Shown piece by piece: positions 53,427 through 61,744 of a stretch of 64,000 nt of DNA. The position numbers and the translations under genes were made by a program. The notes under the pieces were generated by a model that did not search any database, had not been told where the DNA came from, and worked only from the letters and a program-made list of their open reading frames with translations. This stretch comes from Corallococcus carmarthensis. Lineage in GTDB: Bacteria; Myxococcota; Myxococcia; Myxococcales; Myxococcaceae. The stretch spans positions 1 to 64,000 of the forward strand of contig NZ_RAWE01000019.1 in NCBI RefSeq assembly GCF_003611695.1, given 5' to 3'. Within the stretch, counting starts at the first letter, position 1; each line of letters starts with the position of its first letter.

Positions 53427-54011
53427 ATGCACCGTCACGCGCCGCGACAGTCCCGGGGCATCCTCCAGCCGCTCGTGGCGGCCCTGGGGCTCGCGGCGCT
53501 CGCGGCGGGTTCCGGGTGCCTCATCCCGCAGGATGAGGCGCTGCTGGAGAGCGTGCCCCAGTTCAGGAACCGGCCGCCGCGCATCCTGGAGGAACAGGTG
53601 GAGCCCTCCGAGCGCATCCTGCGCGCCTTCGGCGTGGGCAGCTGCACCCAGGACTTCAACGTGGTGGTGGAGGACCTGGACGTGGACGACCGCATCACCG
53701 TGGAGTGGTACGTGGACTACAACCCGTCCAACCCCACGGGCTTCTACCGGCAGATCGTCCTCGCCAACACCGGCCAGCCCCGGCGTGATGACCGCGGCAC
53801 GCTGCGCATGGACCTGCGCTCGGCCAACAATCCGCTGTCGCCTCCGGGCATCCACCTGGTGGAGGCGCTGGTCACCGACCGGCACCTCACCAACCGCCAG
53901 CCGGATCCGCCGGAGGAGGTGTTCCTCGCGGACGGCGGCGTGGTGAAGAACCCGGGCTTCGTCACCTCGTACTCGTGGGTGGTGAACACGGTGCCGGGGG
54001 ACTGCCAGTGA
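53427..54011 (+). CDS. Lipoprotein of unknown function
   Basis: This 194-residue protein has a long basic head (MHRHAPRQSRG), a hydrophobic stretch (LQPLVAALGLAALAAG) and a lipobox GSGC at about residues 28-31. The mature part is beta-rich and includes two further cysteines (GSCTQD near the middle and GDC at the C-terminus) that may pair. It lies 22 bases after the sigma-54 activator gene, and its TGA overlaps the next GTG start by 3 bases. I do not recognise the family. Confidence 0.72.
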   Translation: MHRHAPRQSRGILQPLVAALGLAALAAGSGCLIPQDEALLESVPQFRNRPPRILEEQVEPSERILRAFGVGSCTQDFNVVVEDLDVDDRITVEWYVDYNPSNPTGFYRQIVLANTGQPRRDDRGTLRMDLRSANNPLSPPGIHLVEALVTDRHLTNRQPDPPEEVFLADGGVVKNPGFVTSYSWVVNTVPGDCQ

Positions 54012-55645
54012 GGCGCGCGCTCCGGGCCCTGGCGCTGGCGCTCGGGCTGACCGGGGCCGGGTGCGGCTTCCTCGATGAGGAGCCTCCGCCGGAGCAGCTG
54101 GTGTGCCGCTCCGACGCGGAGTGCGCCTCCGGCCAGGTGTGCTTCGTGGACGGCTGCGGCAACCCCGGCGGCGACATCGTCGTGGAGGTGCAGCCCCTGC
54201 CCAAGGCGGGCCTGCTCGCGCAGGACTTCCCGGTGGACCGGCTGCGGGCGGAGCAGAACCTGGAGCTGTTCAGCCCCGTGCGCCTGCGGGGTGAGGTATC
54301 GCGCGGCACCGCCACCACGGCGGACGGCGGCACGCAGGCCCTCCCCTACCGCGCGCCCATCCACCTGCTGGCCACGGGCGAAAGCCGCCTCATCCCGGGC
54401 GTCGCGCGGCGCTATGAGACGACGCTCGCCCCGGACAACGGCGCGTGGGTGCTGCCCGTGGGCAGCGGCGACTACACGGTGACGCTCACGCCGCTGGACA
54501 CCGCCTTGCCGCCGCTGTCGCGCAGCGCCTCCGTGGATCCGGCCACGGGCGGCATGGTGACGTTCGACCTGCCCACGGCCTCGCGCGTGGTGATGCTGAC
54601 GGGGACGCTGGTGCTCCAGGGCTCGCGGCGGGTGGACGCGGACATGGAGGTGCAGGCGCTGGATGAATCGCTGCGCCCGCTGTCCCAACGCGCCCGCGTG
54701 GCCCGCGACACGGGCGCGTTCCAGCTGGCCCTGGGCCCGGAGGACGCCGCGCGCGACACGGTGCTGCTGCGCGCGACGCCCGTGAACGCCGGGGACCTGC
54801 TGCCCTGGAAGACCTTCGTGGTGGAGCCATCCGCGTCCCATGCCTCCCCGCTGGAGTTGGGCGACCCCGGCGCGGCCGTGCGGGTGGAGGGCCGCGTGCT
54901 GGAGATGGATGGCCAGACGCCCCTGGCTGACGCGCGTGTGTCGATCCAGGGACGCGTGGCCGGCGGCGGCACGTTCCAGGGCGTGCCGGTGATGACGGAC
55001 GCGCAGGGGCGCTTCCAGCTCATGTCCCTGCCCGGCCTCGCGGAGTCCCCGCTCACGCTGGTCATCGTCCCACCGCCCCGCTCGTCCTCGCGCCTGACGC
55101 TCCAGCCGGTGACGGTCGCGGCGGAGGACACGGCGTTGCCGGACGTGACGTGCCAGGCGCGCATGGTGGTGGCTGGCAGCGTGAAGAACCCGGAGGGCAC
55201 CGGCCCCGCGTCGGGCGTGCGCATCGTGGCGGAGCCCGTGGGCGCGTTGACGGGCTGGCCGCAGCCGCCCCTGGGCTTCGAGTCTCCCCTGACCACCAAT
55301 AGCGAGGGCAGCTTCTCGCTGGCCCTGGATCCGGGTGAGTACCGGCTGGACTTCCTGCCCGGGGAGAACCTGCCGCGCGTCAGCCGCTTCGTCACCGTGC
55401 CGGCCAGTGCCTCCAGCTCGGACACGCTGCTCCTGGCCGCCTTCACCCTGTCGCGGGGCCGTTCGCTGAGCGGCCGCATCACCCTGCCCCCGGATCCGGC
55501 CGTGGCGCCGGACGGCATCGCGGCGAACGCGTCCGTGCGCTTCTTCCGCGTGGTGACGGTGGCGGGACGGCCGGAGTCGCTGCTGCTCGCGCAGACGGTG
55601 TCCGACAGCACGGGGCGCTACTCCACCGTGCTGCCCACGCGCTGA
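54008..55645 (+). CDS. Lipoprotein with carboxypeptidase-regulatory-like beta repeats
   Basis: This protein of 545 residues starts at a GTG inside the overlap GTGA with the preceding gene. The signal (RRALRALALALGLTGAGC) has lipobox GAGC at residues 16-19. A Cys-rich segment typical of myxobacterial surface lipoproteins follows (CRSDAECASGQVCFVDGCG). The remainder is a series of transthyretin/CarboxypepD_reg-like beta sandwiches, recognisable by VRVEGRVLEMDGQTPLADAR, MTDAQGRFQLMSLPG and TNSEGSFSLALDPGEYRL. It is probably a structural or adhesion protein at the cell surface. It is the last gene of the rightward run that starts at pfk, and is convergent with the next gene 10 bases away. Confidence 0.75.
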   Translation: MRRALRALALALGLTGAGCGFLDEEPPPEQLVCRSDAECASGQVCFVDGCGNPGGDIVVEVQPLPKAGLLAQDFPVDRLRAEQNLELFSPVRLRGEVSRGTATTADGGTQALPYRAPIHLLATGESRLIPGVARRYETTLAPDNGAWVLPVGSGDYTVTLTPLDTALPPLSRSASVDPATGGMVTFDLPTASRVVMLTGTLVLQGSRRVDADMEVQALDESLRPLSQRARVARDTGAFQLALGPEDAARDTVLLRATPVNAGDLLPWKTFVVEPSASHASPLELGDPGAAVRVEGRVLEMDGQTPLADARVSIQGRVAGGGTFQGVPVMTDAQGRFQLMSLPGLAESPLTLVIVPPPRSSSRLTLQPVTVAAEDTALPDVTCQARMVVAGSVKNPEGTGPASGVRIVAEPVGALTGWPQPPLGFESPLTTNSEGSFSLALDPGEYRLDFLPGENLPRVSRFVTVPASASSSDTLLLAAFTLSRGRSLSGRITLPPDPAVAPDGIAANASVRFFRVVTVAGRPESLLLAQTVSDSTGRYSTVLPTR

Positions 55646-55655
55646 GCGCGGCCTG

Positions 55656-56165
55656 CTACCGGCCGCTGTCCTTGCGGCGCGCGGTGTCGAAGGCGGCGTG
55701 CAGCGCGTCCACCGCGCCGCCCACCTCACCCGCGTACTGCACCGCGTGGATGGTGTAGAGGTCCTGCACCCGCGTGAGGTGGCGGTACACCGTGCGCAGC
55801 TCCACGCGCGCGGGGTCCCTCGACTCCAGGGCGCACTCGGATTCGGACTTGCGCACGCGCGTCAGCCAGTCCGTGCGGAAGCGCATCCATTCCAGGTCCA
55901 CCTTGCGGGCGGGAAGGACGTGCACGAGCTTTTCGCGCTCGGCCTCCAGGTCCTTCCAGTGCCCGTCCGCGGCGTCCAGGCATTCGCGGACGGTGAGCGG
56001 TGGAGTCACGGCCGGGGGCCGCTCGGGCGTCATCGCCGCGACGGAGTGCCCCACGTTCCAGATCATCCACAGCGAGAACAACGTGGCCAGCGTGATGTGG
56101 ACCCCATAGGCAGCGCCACGGTAGCGGCGGAAGCGGGGGTCTTTCCGGGGGTCGGGAGCGGACAC
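55656..56165 (-). CDS. Single-pass membrane protein of unknown function
   Basis: This 169-residue protein has a short basic cytoplasmic head (SAPDPRKDPRFRRYRG), one transmembrane helix (VHITLATLFSLWMIWNVGHSV, about residues 22-42) and a helical domain outside with a few charged repeats (DLEAEREKLVHVLPARKVDLE) and two cysteines (ECL, ECAL). I recognise no family. It lies 99 bases after the TPR membrane protein gene on the same strand; the two may be co-transcribed. Confidence 0.65.
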   Translation of the reverse strand: MSAPDPRKDPRFRRYRGAAYGVHITLATLFSLWMIWNVGHSVAAMTPERPPAVTPPLTVRECLDAADGHWKDLEAEREKLVHVLPARKVDLEWMRFRTDWLTRVRKSESECALESRDPARVELRTVYRHLTRVQDLYTIHAVQYAGEVGGAVDALHAAFDTARRKDSGR

Positions 56166-56264
56166 GGGGCCCAGGTCTTACGACCCTGGACCCCGGGTGG
56201 CAATCCTTCCCTTACGCACCGTCCGGAAGCGCAAACCTCCGGACGGCGGCGGGGCTCCGGGGAA

Positions 56265-57245
56265 CTACTGGCCCGCGGGGGCCACCGTCTGCGCGGCCGG
56301 GGCGGCCTGGGGCGCGGCGGCCGGGGCGGCGGGCAGCGCGGCGTCGGCGCCACCGGAGGCGGCGCGCTTGGCGGAGCTCAGGCGGCCGCGGAACTGCGAC
56401 AGGTACTGGGTGGCCGGGTACGTGGCCAGCGCGTCGCGCACCGTGTCCGCCGCCTTATCGAACGCGCCCGTCTCCTGGTACGACTGGGCGAGCAGCAGCA
56501 TGGCGTAGTCGCGCGTCTTGGACTTCTTGTCGCCTTCCACGAAGCGGGCCAGCAGCGGCACGGCCTTGTCGTGCTGACGCAGTTGGTTGTAGGCGGTGCC
56601 CAGGAAGAAGGACGCGTCCAGCGCGTCGGCCTCCGGCGGGTTCATGGCCAGGAAGCGCGACAGGTCCTCCACCACGGCGGACATCTCGTTCTTGCGGAAG
56701 GCGATCTTCCCGCGCTCGAAGGCGGCGTCGCCCGTCTCGCGGCGCAGGATGGCGGCGCGGTCGTTGAGGGCCTGGCGCTCCAGCGAGGACAGCTTCTGCG
56801 TGTCCAGCTTCACCAGCGCGTCGATGCCCTTGAGGCGCTCGTCGCCCGGCAGCGTGGTCATCATCTTGTAGACCTCACCCGCGGCGCGCTGGGCCGTCAG
56901 GTGCGAGGTGCTGTCCGCGCGCTGCTTCTCCAGCTGCGCGGAGAGGTCCGACACCTGCTTCTCCAGCCGCTCGCGCTCGTTGGTGTTGCTGGAGCTGCGT
57001 GCGCCGTTCACCAGCACCGCGCCACCGACCGCCAGCACCGCGAAGAGCGCGTAGGCCACCGCCGAGGAGATCCACTGCCGCTTCTGGAAGTCCTCGTGGC
57101 GCTTGCCCACCGCCTTCACCTCCGCATGGAGGTTCTTCAGCAGGTTGTCCGTCTTGATGACGAGGTTGCGCGACTCGATGACCTCTCGGCGGAGCTCGGA
57201 GAGCTCCTTCTCGATGTCGGTCTTCGGCTGTTCAGAGGGGGGCAT
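56265..57245 (-). CDS. Membrane-anchored coiled-coil/TPR protein
   Basis: This 326-residue protein has a helical N-terminal part with a coiled coil (TDIEKELSELRREVIESRNL), one transmembrane segment (WISSAVAYALFAVLAVGGAV, about residues 58-78), a second coiled coil (NERERLEKQVSDLSAQLEKQ) and TPR repeats (DALDASFFLGTAYNQLRQHD, AMLLLAQSYQETGAFDKAAD). The C-terminus is an Ala/Pro-rich tail. It resembles CpoB/YbgF-type envelope proteins in layout. I chose the ATG at 57245 because AGGAAG sits 6 bases upstream; the frame is open further upstream to 57362. Role unknown. Confidence 0.72.
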   Translation of the reverse strand: MPPSEQPKTDIEKELSELRREVIESRNLVIKTDNLLKNLHAEVKAVGKRHEDFQKRQWISSAVAYALFAVLAVGGAVLVNGARSSSNTNERERLEKQVSDLSAQLEKQRADSTSHLTAQRAAGEVYKMMTTLPGDERLKGIDALVKLDTQKLSSLERQALNDRAAILRRETGDAAFERGKIAFRKNEMSAVVEDLSRFLAMNPPEADALDASFFLGTAYNQLRQHDKAVPLLARFVEGDKKSKTRDYAMLLLAQSYQETGAFDKAADTVRDALATYPATQYLSQFRGRLSSAKRAASGGADAALPAAPAAAPQAAPAAQTVAPAGQ

Positions 57246-57422
57246 GGACATCTTCCTGGGACCGGAAATGACTTCGGCCGACTCACGCATGCTAGGGGAC
57301 TCCTCCGGGATGAGGGGCGGGTTCTTTTTCCGCTCCCCAACAGAGCCCCGTGGCACTGCCATTCCCCGGAGTCCGGGGCACGCGCGCGCTCGCCTGCTTT
57401 CATGTTGGAACTTTCCGCGCGA

Positions 57423-58154
57423 CTAGAACGACGTCAGCGGCCGCGACGGATCTGGCGGGAACGTATACGTCACTCCCAGCGCGAACCAATTGCCTCCGTT
57501 GCTGAAGCTGAAGGGCCCGGCCCACTTCGCCGCGTCCGGGGACTCCACGGGGCCGCGCAGGAACGTGAAGCGGTACTCGGCGGTGAGGCCCCACTTCGAG
57601 GACAGGCGGAGCGTGGCGCCAAGCGAGCCCACCCAGGCTTGAGAGACCTTCTCCTGGAGGGCCGAGCCCTCGCGCTTCGAGGAGATGACGGCCGGGCCCG
57701 TGAGCACGCCGGCGAAGGGCACCAACCCCTGCGGGCCAATGTCGAGCACGCCCTGGAAGCGAAGGCCGATGAGCACGCCGTACGCCACGGTGCTGACCTT
57801 GCGGGACACGGTGGTGCCGTCGCCGCCGGGCTCGGACAGACGCAGGTTCTGAGCGGTGCCGTACAGGTCGATGCCCACCTCCACCAGGTCCGACATCGCG
57901 TACGCGAACGTGGCCGCGCCAATGGGTGCCCCCGTGGACTCGGGCGCGCGCTCCAGGCCGGAGCCTGGCCCCTTGGCGCCGTACCAGGAGTCGTACAGCG
58001 TGCCGTTGGAGGTGAGCCGGTAGCCGGCCTGCAGGGTGATGCGGCCCACGCCGTCCAGGTTGGTGGGGGCGTTGTCGCCGCCCAGGTCGCCCTCTTCCTG
58101 AGCGAGGGCGGGCGCGGCGGCGAGGGCGAAGACGAGCGGCAGACGACGGAGCAT
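57423..58154 (-). CDS. Outer-membrane beta-barrel-like protein
   Basis: This 243-residue protein has a clear signal peptide (MLRRLPLVFALAAAPALA, cleaved before QEEG). The rest has alternating hydrophobic strands (GRITLQAGYRL, ATFAYAMSDLVEVGIDLYG, GLTAEYRFTFLRG) and ends with a strand rich in aromatic residues (NWFALGVTYTF), shortly before the C-terminus. This pattern fits a small outer-membrane barrel. The upstream in-frame codons to 58223 were not used because the signal starts at 58154. Divergent from the YCII-like gene. Confidence 0.68.
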   Translation of the reverse strand: MLRRLPLVFALAAAPALAQEEGDLGGDNAPTNLDGVGRITLQAGYRLTSNGTLYDSWYGAKGPGSGLERAPESTGAPIGAATFAYAMSDLVEVGIDLYGTAQNLRLSEPGGDGTTVSRKVSTVAYGVLIGLRFQGVLDIGPQGLVPFAGVLTGPAVISSKREGSALQEKVSQAWVGSLGATLRLSSKWGLTAEYRFTFLRGPVESPDAAKWAGPFSFSNGGNWFALGVTYTFPPDPSRPLTSF

Positions 58155-58347
58155 CAAGGCGCGGAACCCGGGGCTTTCTGCCGGCACGGGCGCACACGGC
58201 CCGGTGCTACAGGCGTGTCGCACACCGTAGCCGGGGGACCTTCCGCGTCAACTTTCCGGTTCGTTCTCCACCGTGTCGATTTCGCGCCCTAGCATTCGTC
58301 GCCCTTTTGAAACCGACGTTGAACCCGACGTTCCAGGAGACATCCCC

Positions 58348-58773
58348 ATGCGCTTCATGATGCTCGTCAAGGCGACCCAGGACAGCGAGACCGGCCGGCT
58401 TCCCTCCACGGAGGAGCTGACCCAGATGGGCAAGTACAACGAGGAGCTGGTGAAGGCCGGCATCCTGCTCGCGGGCGAGGGGCTGCACCCCAGCTCCAAG
58501 GGCGCCCGCGTGACGTTCTCCAGCAAGGGGGCCACGGTGACGGATGGCCCCTTCTCCGAGACGAAGGAGCTGGTCGCCGGCTTCTGGATCATCGAGGTGA
58601 AGTCGCGCGAGGAGGCCATCGCCTGGGCGCGCCGCATCCCCTTCCAGGACGGGGCGGTGGAGATCCGCCAGGTGGCCTCCGCGGAGGACTTCGCGCCCAG
58701 CGACCCCACGGGCGAGCTGCGCGCGAAGGAGGAGGCGCTGCGCGCGCAGGTCGAGGCGAAGGCGAAGGCCTGA
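58348..58773 (+). CDS. YCII-related (DGPF domain) protein
   Basis: This 141-residue protein belongs to the YCII/DGPF family. Members have a ferredoxin-like fold and are often annotated as DGPF-domain or PhnB-neighbour proteins; their biochemistry is poorly known. The family signature is seen in VTDGPFSETKELVAGFWII, with MRFMMLVKA at the N-terminus and IEVKSREEAIAWARRIP after it. AGGAG precedes the ATG by 8 bases. Such genes often lie beside ECF sigma factor genes, but none is adjacent here. It ends 4 bases before the convergent mutL gene. Confidence 0.85.
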   Translation: MRFMMLVKATQDSETGRLPSTEELTQMGKYNEELVKAGILLAGEGLHPSSKGARVTFSSKGATVTDGPFSETKELVAGFWIIEVKSREEAIAWARRIPFQDGAVEIRQVASAEDFAPSDPTGELRAKEEALRAQVEAKAKA

Positions 58774-58777
58774 GCCG

Positions 58778-60670
58778 TCAGCGAGCGCGCCGCTCCAGCT
58801 CCAGGAGTGGCATCTCCAGCACCACCACCGTGCCGTGCGTGCACGGGGGTGTGAAGTCCGCGCGGTCCAGCTCTCCCAGCAGCGCGCGCAGCTGCGCGTC
58901 CGTGAGCGGCGAAGAGGACGCGCGGCGAGCGGCGTGACAGGCCATCACGCGCACGGCCTCCGCGAGGCTCGTCACGTCCAGGGGAGCGCTGCGCGGGGGC
59001 AGCGCGCGCGACAGGGCCTCCAGGAGCGCGCGCGGGTCCACGCCCTCCAGGCCCGGCGGCACCGACTTGAGCGCGAGCGCCGTGCCGCCGAAGGGCTCCA
59101 CGTCCACGCCCAGCTTGAGCAGCGCCTCGCGGCCGTCCACCAGCGCCTTCACCGCCGCCAGGGACAGGTCCACCGTGGTGCCGAACAGCGACGGCGGCGG
59201 CGCCTTCGTGTCGTCGTCCAGCCGGCGCAGGTACGCGGTGAGGCGCGCGCGCTCCAGCGCGGCGTGCGGATCCAGCACCACCAGCGTGCCACCGGGGCCC
59301 TCGCACACGTGGAAGCGGCTGCCCAGGAGGCCCATGGGGCGCAGCGCCGCGAAGTAGCCTGGGGGCGGTGCTTCGTTGAGCTGCGGCTGCGCCTCGCCGA
59401 ACGCGGGCGTGCGGCCCGGCAGCAAGGGGCCCTGGAACGGACCGGGGAACGCGCTGCCCTGCGCTCCGCCGTTCGGCGAGAAGTACGACGGCGTGAGCGG
59501 GCGCGCGGGCATGGAGGCGCCCGAGCCTCCCGGGCCCGGGGCATCCATCGCGGTGGGCAGCGGCGCGCCCCAGGTGGCCTCCTGCGCGCGGGTGAGGAAG
59601 CGCTCCACGGCGTGCGCGTAGTGCGCGGCGTCGCGGGGCTGGGGGTTCGCGGCCTGTTGTTCGGGCGTGCCCAGCCACGGAGCCGCGCGCAGCACGCGCG
59701 ACAGGGCGGCGCTTATCGCGTCCTGCACGCCCCGGGCGTCCGCGAAGCGCACCTCCATCTTCTGCGGGTGCACGTTGACGTCCACCGCGCGGGGCTCCAC
59801 GTCGATGTGCAGCACCACCACCGGCTGGCGGCCCGCGGGAAGAAAGTCCTGGAACGCGCGCTGCACGGTGCTGATGAGGCCGCGGTCGCGGATGTAGCGG
59901 CGGTTGACGAAGGTGTAGAGGCCGCGCGCGTTGGGCAGCGTGTACTCCGGCGACGCGAGGTAGCCCGTGACGATGACGCCCAGCCGGCGCTCCTCCACCG
60001 GGAACAGGTGCGGGAAGGACGCGGGGCCCAGGGCCGCGGCGATGCGCTCGCGCGGGTCGTGTTCGCTGGCGGGGCTCGCGAACAGCTCGTTGCCCTCGTG
60101 CGAGGCGAAGAAGCCAACCTCCGGGTACGCGAGCGCCAGGCGCACCACGGCCTCCTCGCAGTGCTTGAGCTCGGTGGCGCCCTGGCGCATGAACTTGCGG
60201 CGCGCGGGCACGTTGTAGAAGAGGTCCTCCACGGTGATGACGGTGCCCACGCGGGGCGGCGCGTCCTCCACCACCGGCGGGCCTCCGCCCTCCACGGTGA
60301 CCTTGGTGCCTTCGTGCGCGTCCGGCTCCGCGGTGTGCAGCGTGAAGCGGGACACGGAGGCGATGGCGGGGATGGCCTCGCCCCGGAACCCCATGGAGTC
60401 GATGTGGAAGAGGTCGTCCAGCTCGCGCAGCTTGCTGGTGGCGTGGCGCTCCAGGCAGAGCGTGGCGTCCTCGCGGCTCATGCCGTGGCCGTCGTCGGAG
60501 ATGGTGATGCGGCCCACGCCGCCGCCCTCCAGCTCCACGCGCACGGTGCGCGAGCCCGCGTCGAGCGAGTTCTCGCACAGCTCCTTCACCACGGAGGCGG
60601 GTCGCTCCACCACCTCGCCGGCGGCGATCTTGTTGATGAGCACATCGCTCAGGCGCGCGATTCGGGACAT
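58778..60670 (-). CDS. mutL: DNA mismatch repair protein MutL
   Basis: This 630-residue protein links mismatch recognition by MutS to excision. The N-terminal GHKL ATPase has IAAGEVVERP, ENSLDAGS, DDGHGM and GFRGEA (all within the first 100 residues), plus the second-domain segment LFYNVPARRKF. A Pro-rich linker (about 330-420) separates the dimerization/endonuclease domain. There the metal-binding motif is LDPHAALERARL, where many endonuclease-active MutLs have DQHAxxE, followed by ACHAARRA and CTHGTVVVL in place of the usual CPHGRP. The C-terminal endonuclease signature is thus only partly kept. It is convergent with the YCII gene and divergent from the epimerase gene. Confidence 0.95.
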   Translation of the reverse strand: MSRIARLSDVLINKIAAGEVVERPASVVKELCENSLDAGSRTVRVELEGGGVGRITISDDGHGMSREDATLCLERHATSKLRELDDLFHIDSMGFRGEAIPAIASVSRFTLHTAEPDAHEGTKVTVEGGGPPVVEDAPPRVGTVITVEDLFYNVPARRKFMRQGATELKHCEEAVVRLALAYPEVGFFASHEGNELFASPASEHDPRERIAAALGPASFPHLFPVEERRLGVIVTGYLASPEYTLPNARGLYTFVNRRYIRDRGLISTVQRAFQDFLPAGRQPVVVLHIDVEPRAVDVNVHPQKMEVRFADARGVQDAISAALSRVLRAAPWLGTPEQQAANPQPRDAAHYAHAVERFLTRAQEATWGAPLPTAMDAPGPGGSGASMPARPLTPSYFSPNGGAQGSAFPGPFQGPLLPGRTPAFGEAQPQLNEAPPPGYFAALRPMGLLGSRFHVCEGPGGTLVVLDPHAALERARLTAYLRRLDDDTKAPPPSLFGTTVDLSLAAVKALVDGREALLKLGVDVEPFGGTALALKSVPPGLEGVDPRALLEALSRALPPRSAPLDVTSLAEAVRVMACHAARRASSSPLTDAQLRALLGELDRADFTPPCTHGTVVVLEMPLLELERRAR

Positions 60671-60802
60671 GGCGATCAGCCACCCTCCGCGAACTGGATG
60701 ACGTTGTCCAGAACATCACCGGCGCACTCGGCTGACATTCCCGGACGGCTGGGCTAACACCCGCCCCTGCGAATGGAAGTGATCCAAGCAGGCAAGGGCC
60801 CG

Positions 60803-61744
60803 ATGCGCATCGCGGTGACAGGCGCCAATGGAGACTACGGCAAGCTGCTCCTGCCGAGGCTGGAAGCGGACCCCGGCGTGGAGAGCATCCTCGTGCTGGA
60901 CACGAAGGAGCCCCAGGGGACCCGCAAGGTGGAGTTCCACCGCGTGGACCTCACCCGCTACGACGCGGAAGCGGAGCTGACGGACGCGCTCACCGAGCGC
61001 CCCGTGGACGCCCTCTTCCACCTGGCGTTCCTCTTCGGGCCCATCCTCAACGGCCCGCTGGCGCACGAACTGGAGGTCATTGGCACGATGAACGTGCTGA
61101 CGGCGGTGGGCCGTGCGCGGCTGCCCCGGCTGGTGGTGCCGTCGCTCACCGTGACGTACGGAGCACGGGGCAACAACCCGGCGCTCCTGCGCGAGAGTTC
61201 CCCGCTGTTCGGCTGTCCGCACAGCCGGTTCGTGAACGACAAGGTGGAGGTGGAGGGACAGGTGCGGGCGTTCCGCGAGCGGCATCCGGACACGCGCACG
61301 CTGGTGTTGCGGTTCGCGCCCCTGCTCGGCAAGAGCCTGGACAATCCGGTGACACGGTTGCTGTCGCACTCCGTGGTGCCCACGCTCCTGGGGTTCGACC
61401 CGCTCTGGCAGGCAGTGCACGAGGAGGACGCGGGCCGGGCGCTGCACCTGGCGCTGCGGGCGGACGTGGCGGGAGAGTTCAACATCGTGGGGCGCGGGGT
61501 GTTGCCCTGGTCGGGGCTCATCCGCCAGGCGGGCGCGCAACCGCTCCCCCTGCCAGGGCCGTTGTTTCGTGGAGCACTTCGCGCGCTGGGTGTTGTGGGG
61601 GCGGGCACGTTGCCGGTGGCCCTGCTCGACTACATGCATTACTCCTGGGTCGCGGACGGGGAGCGCGCGGAGTCCGCGCTCGGGTTCGTACCCGTCCACC
61701 ACGTCAGGGACGCCGCCTCGGCGCTCAGAAGGAGCCAGTCATGA
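60803..61744 (+). CDS. NAD-dependent epimerase/dehydratase (extended SDR)
   Basis: This 313-residue protein has an N-terminal Rossmann motif TGANGDYGKLLLPRL, where the third glycine of GxxGxxG is seen at NGDYG. Acidic strand ends (ILVLDTKE) suit NAD binding. The active-site region reads LVVPSLTVTYGARGNN, without a clear YxxxK, so catalytic identity is uncertain. I preferred the ATG at 60803 (MRIAVTGANG), preceded by AAGGG, over the ATG 30 bases upstream. Its TGA overlaps the ATG of the acyltransferase gene by 4 bases (ATGA), so the two are translated together and may act on the same lipid or sugar. Divergent from mutL. Confidence 0.82.
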   Translation: MRIAVTGANGDYGKLLLPRLEADPGVESILVLDTKEPQGTRKVEFHRVDLTRYDAEAELTDALTERPVDALFHLAFLFGPILNGPLAHELEVIGTMNVLTAVGRARLPRLVVPSLTVTYGARGNNPALLRESSPLFGCPHSRFVNDKVEVEGQVRAFRERHPDTRTLVLRFAPLLGKSLDNPVTRLLSHSVVPTLLGFDPLWQAVHEEDAGRALHLALRADVAGEFNIVGRGVLPWSGLIRQAGAQPLPLPGPLFRGALRALGVVGAGTLPVALLDYMHYSWVADGERAESALGFVPVHHVRDAASALRRSQS

